The notes under the pieces were generated by a model that was not told where the DNA came from, ran no database searches, and worked only from the letters and a program-made list of their open reading frames with translations. The position numbers were made by a program, and so were the translations under genes. Positions 37,621 to 46,110 of a stretch of DNA of 64,000 nt are shown here, piece after piece; the stretch's first letter is position 1; every line of letters begins with the position of its first letter. The stretch comes from Geopseudomonas aromaticivorans (GTDB lineage: Bacteria; Pseudomonadota; Gammaproteobacteria; Pseudomonadales; Pseudomonadaceae). The stretch spans positions 124,001 through 188,000 of the forward strand of contig NZ_JAHRGL010000002.1 in the NCBI RefSeq assembly GCF_019097855.1. The letters run 5' to 3'.

Positions 37621-37843
37621 TATCTGGTCCTTCTCTCGGCGATAGTCGTGCCGCTGGCAGGCGACTGGCTGCAGGCGAGGGTATGGGGTAGCCCAAATGC
37701 TGTCAACGGCGGAGCATGCGCACATTCGACCCCGTCATGGTGAGCAGGGCGGCCGTGCTGGCGGGTGGTCGCCATCGGTCCGCGCCGGTATGCTTGAGCG
37801 GTCGCGGATTGCGATGCAGCGACCTTGCAAACAAGGAGTCACC

Positions 37844-38866
37844 GTGGAGTTTTTTACCGATTACGCCGGTTTTCTGGCCAGGACAGTGACCATCCTGGCT
37901 GCCATCCTCGTCGTTCTGGCCTGCATTGCCGCGCTGCGCACCCGCGAGCGTCGCACCGGCGGGCAGCTCGACGTGCACAAGCTCAACGATTTCTACAAGC
38001 AACTGCGCGAGCGCCTGCAGGACAGCGTGCTGGACAAGGAGCAGCTGAAGGCGCTGCGCAAGGAAGAAACCAAGGCCGAAAAGGCCGAGAAGAAGGCTGG
38101 CAGCGCCAAGCCGCGGGTCTACGTGGTGGACTTCGACGGCGACATCAAGGCGTCGGCCGGCGAGCATCTGCGCCACGAGGTCACCGCGCTGCTCAGCCTG
38201 GCCACCCCGCAGGACGAGGTGGTGGTGCGCCTGGAAAGCGGCGGCGGCATGGTCCACAGCTACGGCCTGGCCTCCTCGCAGCTGGCGCGCATCCGCCAGG
38301 CCGGCGTGCCGCTGACCGTGTGCGTGGACAAGGTGGCGGCCAGCGGCGGCTACATGATGGCCTGCATCGGCGAGAAGATCCTCGCCGCACCCTTCGCCAT
38401 CCTCGGCTCCATCGGCGTGGTGGCGCAGTTGCCCAACTTCCACCGCCTGCTGAAGAAGCACGCCATCGACTTCGAGGTGCTCACCGCCGGCGAGTACAAG
38501 CGCACCCTGACCGTGTTCGGCGAGAATACCGACAAGGGCCGGGAGAAGTTCCAGGAAGACCTGGACATCACCCACGAGCTGTTCAAGAACTTCGTCGCCC
38601 GCTATCGCCCGCAGCTGGCCATCGACGAGGTGGCCACCGGCGAGGTCTGGCTCGGCCAGGCCGCACTGGGCAAGCAGCTGGTCGACGAGCTGAAGACCAG
38701 CGACGAGTACCTGTCCGAGCGTGCCCAGCACGCCGAGCTGTTCCAGCTGCGCTACCACGAGAAGAAGAGTCTGCAGGAACGCGTCGGCCTGGCCACTGCC
38801 CAGGTGCTCGACGGCGTCCTGCTGCGCTGGTGGAGCCGCCTGTCCCAGCCGCGCTTCTGGCAATGA
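37844..38866 (+). CDS. sohB: SohB-like inner-membrane signal-peptide-peptidase-family protease
   Basis: The 340-residue S49 protease has one N-terminal membrane helix (about 12-34), a charged linker (KAEKAEKKAGSAK) and the protease domain. The catalytic serine is expected in DKVAASGGYMMACIG, with the general-base lysine in TAGEYKRTLTVFGENT. The GTG at 37844 is chosen because AAGGAG lies just upstream; the ORF before it has no support. The enzyme probably digests membrane-inserted peptides. The acuI-like gene follows after 25 bases. Confidence 0.92.
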   Translation: MEFFTDYAGFLARTVTILAAILVVLACIAALRTRERRTGGQLDVHKLNDFYKQLRERLQDSVLDKEQLKALRKEETKAEKAEKKAGSAKPRVYVVDFDGDIKASAGEHLRHEVTALLSLATPQDEVVVRLESGGGMVHSYGLASSQLARIRQAGVPLTVCVDKVAASGGYMMACIGEKILAAPFAILGSIGVVAQLPNFHRLLKKHAIDFEVLTAGEYKRTLTVFGENTDKGREKFQEDLDITHELFKNFVARYRPQLAIDEVATGEVWLGQAALGKQLVDELKTSDEYLSERAQHAELFQLRYHEKKSLQERVGLATAQVLDGVLLRWWSRLSQPRFWQ

Positions 38867-38891
38867 CGATCATCAACGAGAGGAGCACAGC

Positions 38892-39887
38892 ATGAGCCGT
38901 TTCAAGGCCCTGCTAGTCACCGAAAGCAGACCAGGGCTATTCGACCAGGCGGTCGTCGAGCGTGAGCTTGCCGAGCTGCCAGCGGGCGAGGTGCTCATTC
39001 GTGTGCGCTACTCCTCGCTCAACTACAAGGACGCGCTGTCCGCCACCGGCAACCGCGGGGTGACCCGTGCGTATCCGCATACCCCCGGCATCGACGCTGC
39101 CGGCGAGGTGGTGGAGTGTGCGACCGGCGAGTTCCAGCCGGGCGATCAGGTGATCGTCACCGGCTACGATCTGGGAGTGAATAGCCCAGGTGGCTTTGCC
39201 CAGTACATCCGCGTGCCGGCCGCCTGGGTGGTGCGCTGCCCGGCCGGCATGACGCCACGCGAGGCCATGCTGCTCGGCACCGCCGGACTCACCGCCGGCC
39301 TGTGTGTGGAAAAGCTGATGCACGTGGGGCTCGATGCCACCGCCGGCTCGGTGCTGGTCACCGGCGCCTGCGGCGGGGTGGGCAGCGTCGCGGTACTGCT
39401 GTTGACCCACCTTGGCTATACGGTGGCGGCCTCCACCGGCAAGCTGCAGCAGGTCGAGTTCCTCCATCGCCTGGGGGCGCAGCAGATCATCGACCGCGCG
39501 GTACTGCGCGAAGGTACCGAGAAGCCGCTGCTGAAGATGCAGTGGGCCGGGGCGGTGGATTCGGTGGGCGGCGATCTGCTGTTCAACGTGGTCAAGTCGC
39601 TGCAGTACGGCGCCAGCGTAGCCTGCTGCGGTCTGACTGCCGGGGCGGACATGGCCACGGCCTCGGTGCTGCCGTTCATCCTGCGTGGCGTCAACCTGCT
39701 CGGCGTCGACTCGGTGGAGCTGCCGCGTGCGGTCAAGGCGGCCATGTGGGAGAAGCTGGCCGGGCCGTGGAAGCTCGAGACCCTGGAGCAGCTGGCGCGG
39801 GAGATCACCCTGGAGGAGCTGCCCGAGGCGATCAGCCAGATTCTCGCCGGGCGGATGGTGGGGCGCATGCTGGTGCGCATCGACTGA
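38892..39887 (+). CDS. acuI: AcuI/YhdH-type acrylyl-CoA reductase-like medium-chain dehydrogenase
   Basis: The 331-residue protein belongs to the MDR superfamily without structural zinc: RYSSLNYKDALSATGNRG, PGIDAAGEVVEC, the nucleotide loop VTGACGGVGSVAVLLL and a C-terminal AGRMVGRMLVRID. AcuI/YhdH enzymes reduce acrylyl-CoA to propionyl-CoA with NADPH and remove this toxic electrophile. The start has GAGAGGAGCACAGC upstream. It is probably cotranscribed with sohB, and a terminator follows. Confidence 0.88.
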   Translation: MSRFKALLVTESRPGLFDQAVVERELAELPAGEVLIRVRYSSLNYKDALSATGNRGVTRAYPHTPGIDAAGEVVECATGEFQPGDQVIVTGYDLGVNSPGGFAQYIRVPAAWVVRCPAGMTPREAMLLGTAGLTAGLCVEKLMHVGLDATAGSVLVTGACGGVGSVAVLLLTHLGYTVAASTGKLQQVEFLHRLGAQQIIDRAVLREGTEKPLLKMQWAGAVDSVGGDLLFNVVKSLQYGASVACCGLTAGADMATASVLPFILRGVNLLGVDSVELPRAVKAAMWEKLAGPWKLETLEQLAREITLEELPEAISQILAGRMVGRMLVRID

Positions 39888-39908
39888 CGCACCATTTGCC
39901 GACTGCTT

Positions 39909-39930
39909 GGTGCGCATGGCGCACCCTACC
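39909..39930. repeat. REP-like palindromic repeat
   Basis: GGTGCGCATGGCGCACC followed by CTACC is a short imperfect palindrome. It matches a GTAGGGTGCGC-type intergenic repeat that I recall from several Pseudomonas genomes. Only one copy was found in this window. Confidence 0.5.
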
Positions 39931-39951
39931 GCCCATTCACCAGCTGCACAC

Positions 39952-39985
39952 AGCCAAAAGCCCCGCATTTGCGGGGCTTTTGGCT
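39952..39985. terminator. Bidirectional terminator between acuI and the DUF934 gene
   Basis: AGCCAAAAGCCCCGC and GCGGGGCTTTTGGCT form a perfect 15-pair stem with a four-base loop, with T runs on either strand. It lies between convergent genes and can end both transcripts. Confidence 0.9.
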
Positions 39986-40000
39986 GACAGCGATCCGACC

Positions 40001-40495
40001 TCAGCGGCGGCGGAACAGCGGCAGCGGCTGGTCGACCCCGGTCTGGTAGGTCACCGAGAAGTCCGACAGGCCCTTGAGCGCGTCGTACGGGTCGCGGTCC
40101 GGACGCACCGCGAAGGCGTCGAAACCGCAGCGCTGCATGAAGAACAGCTGGTCGCGCAGCACGTCGCCGATGGCGCGGATCTCGCCCTGGTAGCCGTAGC
40201 GCTCGCGCAGCAGGCGGGCGCTGGAGAAGTGACGGCCGTCGGTGAACGCGGGGAAGTCGAGGGCGATGACCTGGAAGTGCTTGAGGTCGTCGACGATGTC
40301 CTCGATCTGCTCGTGGCTCTGCAGCCACACGCCCAGACCGCCGTCGCGCACCTTGAGGGCGTGGCTGGATTGTAGCCACAGAGCCAGCGGCACGATCAGG
40401 TCGTCGCTGTTGGAAATGCCGTCGAGGCTGGCGTCGACCGGCAGCAGGTGCCAGCGCTCGTCGATGACCTCGCCGTTCTTAATGATTCTTTGCAT
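40001..40495 (-). CDS. DUF934 protein, sulfite-reductase partner
   Basis: The 164-residue protein starts MQRIIKNGEVIDERWHLLP and contains DFPAFTDGRHFSSARLLRERYGYQGEIRAIGDVLRDQL, the DUF934 hallmark. Genes of this family almost always follow cysI in pseudomonads, and the product is thought to assist assimilatory sulfite or nitrite reduction. Its start overlaps the cysI stop by 17 bases. No cofactor motif is seen. Confidence 0.88.
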   Translation of the reverse strand: MQRIIKNGEVIDERWHLLPVDASLDGISNSDDLIVPLALWLQSSHALKVRDGGLGVWLQSHEQIEDIVDDLKHFQVIALDFPAFTDGRHFSSARLLRERYGYQGEIRAIGDVLRDQLFFMQRCGFDAFAVRPDRDPYDALKGLSDFSVTYQTGVDQPLPLFRRR

Positions 40496-42137
40496 AGACG
40501 CGCTCCTTGAAGGAATCGATGCCGATACGGCGGAAGGTATCGATGAAACGCTCTTCTTCATTGCGCTTCTCCACATAAACCTCGATGACCTTGGCGATCA
40601 CGTCGGCCATGTCATCCTGGGCGAAGGACGGGCCGAGGATCTGGCCGAGGCTGGCGTTGCGGCCGGCTTCGCCGCCCAGCGACACCTGGTAGAACTCCGC
40701 GCCCTTCTTGTCGACGCCGAGGATGCCGATGTTGCCGATGTGGTGGTGACCACAGGCGTTCATGCAGCCGGAAATGTTCAGGTCGATCTCGCCAAGGTCG
40801 AACACGTAGTCGAGGTCGTCGAAGCGGCGCTGGATGGCTTCGGCGATCGGGATCGACTTGGCGTTGGCCAGCGAGCAGAAGTCGCCGCCCGGGCAGCAGA
40901 TGATGTCGGTCAGCAGGCCGATGTTCGGCGTGGCCAGGCCCAGCTCGCGCAGCTCGTTCCACAGGGCGAACAGCTTGGACTGCTCGACGTCGGCGAGGAT
41001 GATGTTCTGCTCGTGGCTGGTGCGCGCCTCGCCGAAGCTGTAGCGCTCGGCCAGGTCGGCGATGGCGTCGAACTGCTTATCGGTGACGTCGCCGGGGGCG
41101 ATGCCGGTCGGCTTGAGCGACAGGGTCACCGCTGCGTAGCCCGCCTTCTTGTGGGCGACCACGTTGCGCGAGCGCCAGCGGGCGAAGCCCGGATGCTCGG
41201 CGTCCAGCGCGGCGAGGGCGGCGCTCTGGTCCTGCAGGGCCTGGTAGGCCGGATCGACGAAGTGCTGGGCGACACGCTGCAGCTCGGCGTCGGTCAGGGT
41301 GCTCGGGCCGTCCTTGAGGTGGGCCCACTCGGCGGCCACGCGCTCGGCGAACACTTCCGGGGTCAGTGCCTTGACCAGGATCTTGATCCGCGCCTTGTAC
41401 TTGTTGTCACGGCGACCGTAACGGTTGTACACGCGCAGGATGGCTTCCAGGTAGGTGATCAGGTGCTGCCAAGGCAGGAATTCGTTGATGAAGCTGCCGA
41501 CGATCGGGGTCCGGCCGAGGCCGCCGCCGACCAGCACGCGAAAGCCCAGTTCGCCGGCAGCGTTGCGCACCGGCTCCAGGCCGATGTCGTGCACTTCGAT
41601 GGCGGCGCGGTCGGCGGCCGAGCCGTTCACCGCGATCTTGAACTTGCGCGGCAGGTGGGCGAATTCCGGGTGGAAGGTGGCCCACTGGCGGATGATCTCG
41701 CACCACGGACGCGGGTCGATCACCTCGTCGGCGGCGACGCCGGCGAACTGGTCGGTGGTGACGTTGCGGATGCAGTTGCCGCTGGTCTGGATGGCGTGCA
41801 TCTGCACGCTGGCCAGCTCGGCGAGCATGTCCGGCACGTCCTCCAGCTTCGGCCAGTTGTACTGGACGTTCTGGCGGGTGCTGATGTGCGCGTAGTTCTT
41901 GTCGTAGTCGCGGGCCAGCTTGGCCAGCATGCGCAGCTGCGGCGCGGACAGCAGGCCGTAGGGCACGCAGACGCGCAGCATGGGCGCGTGGCGCTGGACG
42001 TAGAGGCCGTTCTGCAGGCGCAGTGGGCGGAATTCCTCTTCGGCCAGTTCGCCGGCGAGGAAGCGGCGGGTCTGGTCGCGGAACTGCGCGACGCGCTCCT
42101 CGATGATCCGTTGATCGTACTCGTCGTATACGTACAT
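40479..42137 (-). CDS. cysI: Assimilatory nitrite/sulfite reductase hemoprotein (CysI-type)
   Basis: The 552-residue enzyme has two repeats typical of siroheme reductases and the cluster/siroheme cysteines CCPGGDFCSLANAKS and CMNACGHHH near residues 430-480. It reduces sulfite to sulfide for cysteine synthesis. The frame extends 40 codons upstream, but the ATG at 42137 gives the known N-terminus MYVYDEYDQRII. The AT-rich region upstream is the probable promoter. With the DUF934 gene it forms a two-gene operon. Confidence 0.94.
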   Translation of the reverse strand: MYVYDEYDQRIIEERVAQFRDQTRRFLAGELAEEEFRPLRLQNGLYVQRHAPMLRVCVPYGLLSAPQLRMLAKLARDYDKNYAHISTRQNVQYNWPKLEDVPDMLAELASVQMHAIQTSGNCIRNVTTDQFAGVAADEVIDPRPWCEIIRQWATFHPEFAHLPRKFKIAVNGSAADRAAIEVHDIGLEPVRNAAGELGFRVLVGGGLGRTPIVGSFINEFLPWQHLITYLEAILRVYNRYGRRDNKYKARIKILVKALTPEVFAERVAAEWAHLKDGPSTLTDAELQRVAQHFVDPAYQALQDQSAALAALDAEHPGFARWRSRNVVAHKKAGYAAVTLSLKPTGIAPGDVTDKQFDAIADLAERYSFGEARTSHEQNIILADVEQSKLFALWNELRELGLATPNIGLLTDIICCPGGDFCSLANAKSIPIAEAIQRRFDDLDYVFDLGEIDLNISGCMNACGHHHIGNIGILGVDKKGAEFYQVSLGGEAGRNASLGQILGPSFAQDDMADVIAKVIEVYVEKRNEEERFIDTFRRIGIDSFKERVYAKNH

Positions 42138-42253
42138 GTAATTCTCTGCTCTCAGGCTGTCAGCGAACCCCGGCGGCTGGTGGCCGGTCCGCATGGTGCA
42201 TCTGCGGCGCGCACGGCTGCGCACTCCGGTGGAGTGTCGGGAACGATAGCAGC

Positions 42254-42313
42254 TCACATATATGCAAGAAAGTGAAGAATAACTATATGTACATAACTAA
42301 AATAGATAATTCA
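42254..42313 (-). promoter_or_regulatory. AT-rich cysI promoter region
   Basis: A 60-base AT-rich island in otherwise GC-rich sequence lies about 115-175 bases before the cysI start. It contains repeated ATAACTA-type words on the plus strand, the kind of degenerate repeat that CysB binds. No -10/-35 pair can be fixed with confidence. Confidence 0.4.
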
Positions 42314-42350
42314 ATGCAGCGCTGCACCCCTGCCCGGCGGCGGCGGTGGT

Positions 42351-43949
42351 TCAGCTGAGCGACGCTTCGCTTGGCTGGCGCTCGGTCTGGGCGACCACGA
42401 CGCGGTTGCGGCCGCTGCGCTTGGCGGCATACAGCGCCTGATCGGCCATTTCCAGCACGCGTTCGATGGCGGTGGCGCTGTCCGGCCAGTGGGCAACGCC
42501 GATCGACAGGGTGACACGTCCGCAGGGCAGTGCCGTGCAGTTTTCCATGCGCAGGCGCAGGCGCTCGGCCACCTGGGTTGCGACCGCGAGGTCGACATCC
42601 GGAAGCAGGATGAGGAACTCCTCGCCGCCGACGCGGCAGAGCACGTCACCGCCGCGCGAGCCTTCGCGCATCAGGCGGGCCAGATGCTGGAGCTGCAGGT
42701 CGCCGACCGCGTGACCATGGTTGTCGTTGACTTGCTTGAAGTGGTCTATATCGAGGGCAACGGCTGCAAAGGGTTGGGCGCGGGCTTGCCACTGCTCCAG
42801 GGTCAGCTGCAGGCCGCGGCGGTTGTAGAGGCCGGTGAGGGGGTCGGTGAGGGTGTCGAGGTTGAGCTTGCCGATCTTCTGGTCGAACTGTGCCAGGCCG
42901 GCGATCAGCGCGCGCTTGAGTTCGGCCGCCTCGAAGTACCAGGCGCCCACCCGGCGGATTTCTCCGCAGGCGTCCTGCGAGTCCATCTGCCGCGCGCTGC
43001 TGGCCAGTTGCCATAGCGGCAGGGCGATCAGGCGGGCCAGCCACCAGATACCCAGCAGGGAGAGCAACGAGAACGGCAGCGCATTGCGCAGGATGTCCAG
43101 CATCAGGCCATCCAGCTCCGCCAGGGTGTTGGCCGTCGGGCGCTGGGCGATGATGCCCCAGCCGGTGCTGGCGACGGGGGCATAGCCGGCGAGCATGTCG
43201 GTGTCGCGCGAGTTGACGATCCGCTGGCTGCCCGCCTGGCCGGCGATGACGGCTGCGACGGCAGGGTTGTTGTGGATGGGCTCGCCCACCCGCTCGGCAT
43301 CCCGGTGATAGAGCAGTTGTCCGCGCCGGTCGACGACATAGATATAGGAGCCGTCGCGGTAGAAGTGCTCGCCGAGCAGGCTGTTGAGGATGCTCTTTTC
43401 GCGCAGATAGATGCTGCCGCCGACATAGCCGAGGTAACGCCCGTCGGCGGCGATGATCGGCTGCGAGATCATCACGACCAGCTTGCCTGCGGTGGAAATG
43501 AACGGTGCGCTAACCAGTGGCTGGCGCTTTTCCAGGGACTCCCTGGCCCCCGCGGAGTTGAGCAGGCTCCCGGCAGGAAGCAGCATCGCCGGGGAAATGG
43601 CCAGCAGCGTGAGGTCGTCACGCACGATGTAGGCGGAGTTGAAGGTGTCGGTTTGCTGCTTGAGGCGTTCCGTTTCCGCGGCCAGCTGTTGCGGCTGCTC
43701 GAGGAGGGCGGGCAGCCGCGCTGCGCTATAGGCCAGTTGCTGGCGCGCGGAGGCGAGCAGGCCCTCGGTGCTTTCCGCCAGTTTGGCCGCATACACGCGG
43801 TTGGCTTCCAAGGTCTGCTGGATCAGCAAGTCGCGCTGCACCTGATAGCTGACGTAGAAGCTGTTGATCAGGGTGAGCAGGGCGGCGGTGATGCTCAGCA
43901 GCAGGATCAGGCGGCGCAGATCGACTCTGAACATGGGAGAGAAGCGCAT
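42351..43949 (-). CDS. Membrane diguanylate cyclase with dCache-type sensor
   Basis: The 532-residue protein has membrane helices at about 13-33 and 285-308 flanking a periplasmic double-Cache-like domain (YIVRDDLTLLAISP, then GYVGGSIYLREK and GSYIYVVDRRGQLLYH). A GGDEF domain follows (about 360-520), with active site CRVGGEEFLI and the inhibitory RxxD (RGGD) five residues before it. It should synthesise c-di-GMP in response to an extracellular small molecule. It lies upstream of cysI on the same strand, but the 213-base AT-rich gap suggests separate transcription. Confidence 0.92.
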   Translation of the reverse strand: MRFSPMFRVDLRRLILLLSITAALLTLINSFYVSYQVQRDLLIQQTLEANRVYAAKLAESTEGLLASARQQLAYSAARLPALLEQPQQLAAETERLKQQTDTFNSAYIVRDDLTLLAISPAMLLPAGSLLNSAGARESLEKRQPLVSAPFISTAGKLVVMISQPIIAADGRYLGYVGGSIYLREKSILNSLLGEHFYRDGSYIYVVDRRGQLLYHRDAERVGEPIHNNPAVAAVIAGQAGSQRIVNSRDTDMLAGYAPVASTGWGIIAQRPTANTLAELDGLMLDILRNALPFSLLSLLGIWWLARLIALPLWQLASSARQMDSQDACGEIRRVGAWYFEAAELKRALIAGLAQFDQKIGKLNLDTLTDPLTGLYNRRGLQLTLEQWQARAQPFAAVALDIDHFKQVNDNHGHAVGDLQLQHLARLMREGSRGGDVLCRVGGEEFLILLPDVDLAVATQVAERLRLRMENCTALPCGRVTLSIGVAHWPDSATAIERVLEMADQALYAAKRSGRNRVVVAQTERQPSEASLS

Positions 43950-44118
43950 GTTGCGACGCCAAAAAATTCAGTTATGTGAACTATATAACAAACTCTTGGC
44001 GCTTTGCGCAGGGTCGAAGCATCCGCAAAAAAGCAGATGCGCGAACCATACCGGGTCGCCTTGAGTTTGCCCGGGGGCTGGGCTTGACTGCAGATAGGCA
44101 CAGCAGCGGAGATTCGCG

Positions 44119-44241
44119 ATGAACCAGCAGGTCAAGACGCAAGCAGCCAGCATTGCGGACAGTCGGGCGGATGCCTGGGCTGCCCTGAGCCTGATCATGA
44201 TCGGGGTGGCGACGGTCATCCTGTGGGTGAGTCAGCAATGA
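44119..44241 (+). CDS. Small single-pass membrane protein of 40 residues
   Basis: The reading frame starts with an ATG preceded by GCGGAGATTCGCG, a good ribosome-binding site, and encodes MNQQVKTQAASIADSRADA followed by one hydrophobic helix (WAALSLIMIGVATVILWVS) and QQ. I recall similar short proteins with the SIADSRADAWAAL pattern in other pseudomonads, which supports a real gene. Function is unknown. It is divergent from the diguanylate cyclase and convergent with the DUF2970 gene. Confidence 0.65.
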   Translation: MNQQVKTQAASIADSRADAWAALSLIMIGVATVILWVSQQ

Positions 44242-44290
44242 CTGGCGGGGGGCAAGCGCTGCGCCTACCCACAGCCTGACTGTCCGGTGG

Positions 44291-44533
44291 CTACTTCGCG
44301 CCGCTCAGTTGCAGCACCAGGCGGACCACGCTGTACAGCAGCAGGACGAAGATCCCGGTGAACAGCAGGCCGAGCAGGATGAAATGGCTGGGCTTGCCAC
44401 GGGAGAAGTCGCGCGCCCGGTTTTTACCGCTCTGCACGCCGAAGGCCGCGGCCAGCACGCTCTGCAGCATTTGCCTGAGGGTGAGAGGGGGCTTGTCCTG
44501 GTCGTCGTTGCGCTGAGGCTGCTGCTCGCTCAT
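44291..44533 (-). CDS. DUF2970 small membrane protein
   Basis: The 80-residue protein has a polar N-terminus (MSEQQPQRNDDQDKPPLT), the DUF2970 core LRQMLQSVLAAAFGVQSGKNRARDF and one C-terminal membrane helix. The family has no assigned role. The ATG at 44533 is preferred; longer starts in the frame overlap the MATE gene antisense-free region without a ribosome-binding site. It follows the MATE gene on the same strand after about 65 bases. Confidence 0.82.
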   Translation of the reverse strand: MSEQQPQRNDDQDKPPLTLRQMLQSVLAAAFGVQSGKNRARDFSRGKPSHFILLGLLFTGIFVLLLYSVVRLVLQLSGAK

Positions 44534-44600
44534 GGCCGGCTCCGCTGAGGGGATGCTGCAAGCTTTGTCCGCAGACCGGCATTGCGCAAGCCGCGGCCGG

Positions 44601-45920
44601 CTAGATTTCGATGCGTGCCCAGGCGCGGCGTTGCCACATGAGGGCGAATATCGCCGAGGCCAGGCCGCGCTGCAGGATGTACAGGCTCCAGATCGCCAGC
44701 AGGCCATAGCCCAGCACGGGGCCGAGCAGATAGGTCAGCGGCAGCACCACCAGCCACTGGTTGCCGAGGGTCACCAGCATCACCGTGCGGCTGGCGCCGG
44801 CGCCGAGCAGGGCCTGGGCCAGCACCAGCGCGCCGGCATCCAGCACCATGCCCAGCCCGGTCAGGCGCAGCGGCCAGATGCCCAGTTCGATCAACTGCGC
44901 GGCGTTGACGAACAGGCCGAGAATCGCCTCGGGAAACAGCCAGAAGGGCATCCCCAGCAGGGCCAGACCGCCGATGGCGACCCGCACCACGTCCCAGCCC
45001 CAGCGGTGGGCGGCGTCGACATCGCCGGCGCCGAGGCTGTGGCTGACCAGGGTGGTGGCGGCCATGCCCAGGCCGACCGCCGGCAGGATCAGCAGCAGCG
45101 CCAGATTCACCAGCACATGCGCCACCGCCAGCTCGGCGGTGCCGACCTGGGCGATGATCCAGAACAGCAGGGTGATGCCGGTGGCGAAGAACAGTTGCTG
45201 CAGCGAGTTGGGCAGTGACAGGCGCGCCAAGCGGTGGATTTCGAGCGGCGGCGGGCGCCGCCAGCGGAAGCCGGCATCCGGTGCCACCCGCCAGGTCTGG
45301 CTGGCGAAGATCAGCGAGCCGGCGTACTGGGCGATGCAGGTGCCCAGTCCCGCGCCTTGCGCCCCCATGGCTGGCAGGCCGAGCAGGCCGTGGATCAGGC
45401 AGTAGCTGAGTGCGGCATTGAACAGGTGAATGCCCAGCAGGAGGCGCATGTACAAACCGGAGCGGTGGCTGCCGTTCCAGTAGCCGCGAAAGGCGAAATT
45501 CATCCCCACCGCGGCCACCGCCAGCACCCGCCACTGGAAATAGTCGTGGCCGATGGCGGCAACGGCTGGATCGCTGCTGAGCAGGCCGATGATCCACGGC
45601 GCCGCCAGCCAGCAGCCCAGCCCCAGCGGCAGACCGACCAGCACGGCCATCAGCAGCCCTGCATGCAAGGGCGCGCCGGTTTCCGCCGGGCGTCCTTCGC
45701 CGCGGCGCCGCGCCACCAGCGCCTGTACCCCGGAGCCGAGACCCATGACCAGGGCGATGGCCATGAAGTTCGCGTAACTGCCGATGCCCACACCGGCCAG
45801 TGCGGTTTCGCCCAGATGGCCGACCATGGCCGCGTCCAGCAGATTGATCAGGCTCTGGCTGAGCATGCCGCCGATGATGGGCAGGCCGAGGATCAGGATC
45901 TGGCGCAGGCGCTCGGGCAT
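44601..45920 (-). CDS. MATE-family multidrug/toxin efflux transporter
   Basis: The 439-residue protein has twelve hydrophobic helices in two similar halves, beginning LILGLPIIGGMLSQSLINLLDAAMVGHLGETALAGVG. MATE proteins expel cationic drugs or metabolites against Na+ or H+. The substrate is not visible. It is divergent from the amino-acid permease with a 190-base gap. Confidence 0.92.
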   Translation of the reverse strand: MPERLRQILILGLPIIGGMLSQSLINLLDAAMVGHLGETALAGVGIGSYANFMAIALVMGLGSGVQALVARRRGEGRPAETGAPLHAGLLMAVLVGLPLGLGCWLAAPWIIGLLSSDPAVAAIGHDYFQWRVLAVAAVGMNFAFRGYWNGSHRSGLYMRLLLGIHLFNAALSYCLIHGLLGLPAMGAQGAGLGTCIAQYAGSLIFASQTWRVAPDAGFRWRRPPPLEIHRLARLSLPNSLQQLFFATGITLLFWIIAQVGTAELAVAHVLVNLALLLILPAVGLGMAATTLVSHSLGAGDVDAAHRWGWDVVRVAIGGLALLGMPFWLFPEAILGLFVNAAQLIELGIWPLRLTGLGMVLDAGALVLAQALLGAGASRTVMLVTLGNQWLVVLPLTYLLGPVLGYGLLAIWSLYILQRGLASAIFALMWQRRAWARIEI

Positions 45921-46110
45921 TGGCAGGGAGTCTCGGGCAGTGGCGCGGGCATTCTAACCCGGAAAACCGGAGCTGCAGGCCGCCCCAGGATGCCGGTGTA
46001 CAATGCCTGCTATAGGGCTGGACCAAGGGACCGGCCGTGGTTTACCTCGCCGTGTCATGCGCGTGGCGACTGTACGATACGGCAGCAAAGAGCATGCCGA
46101 CAGGTGATCG

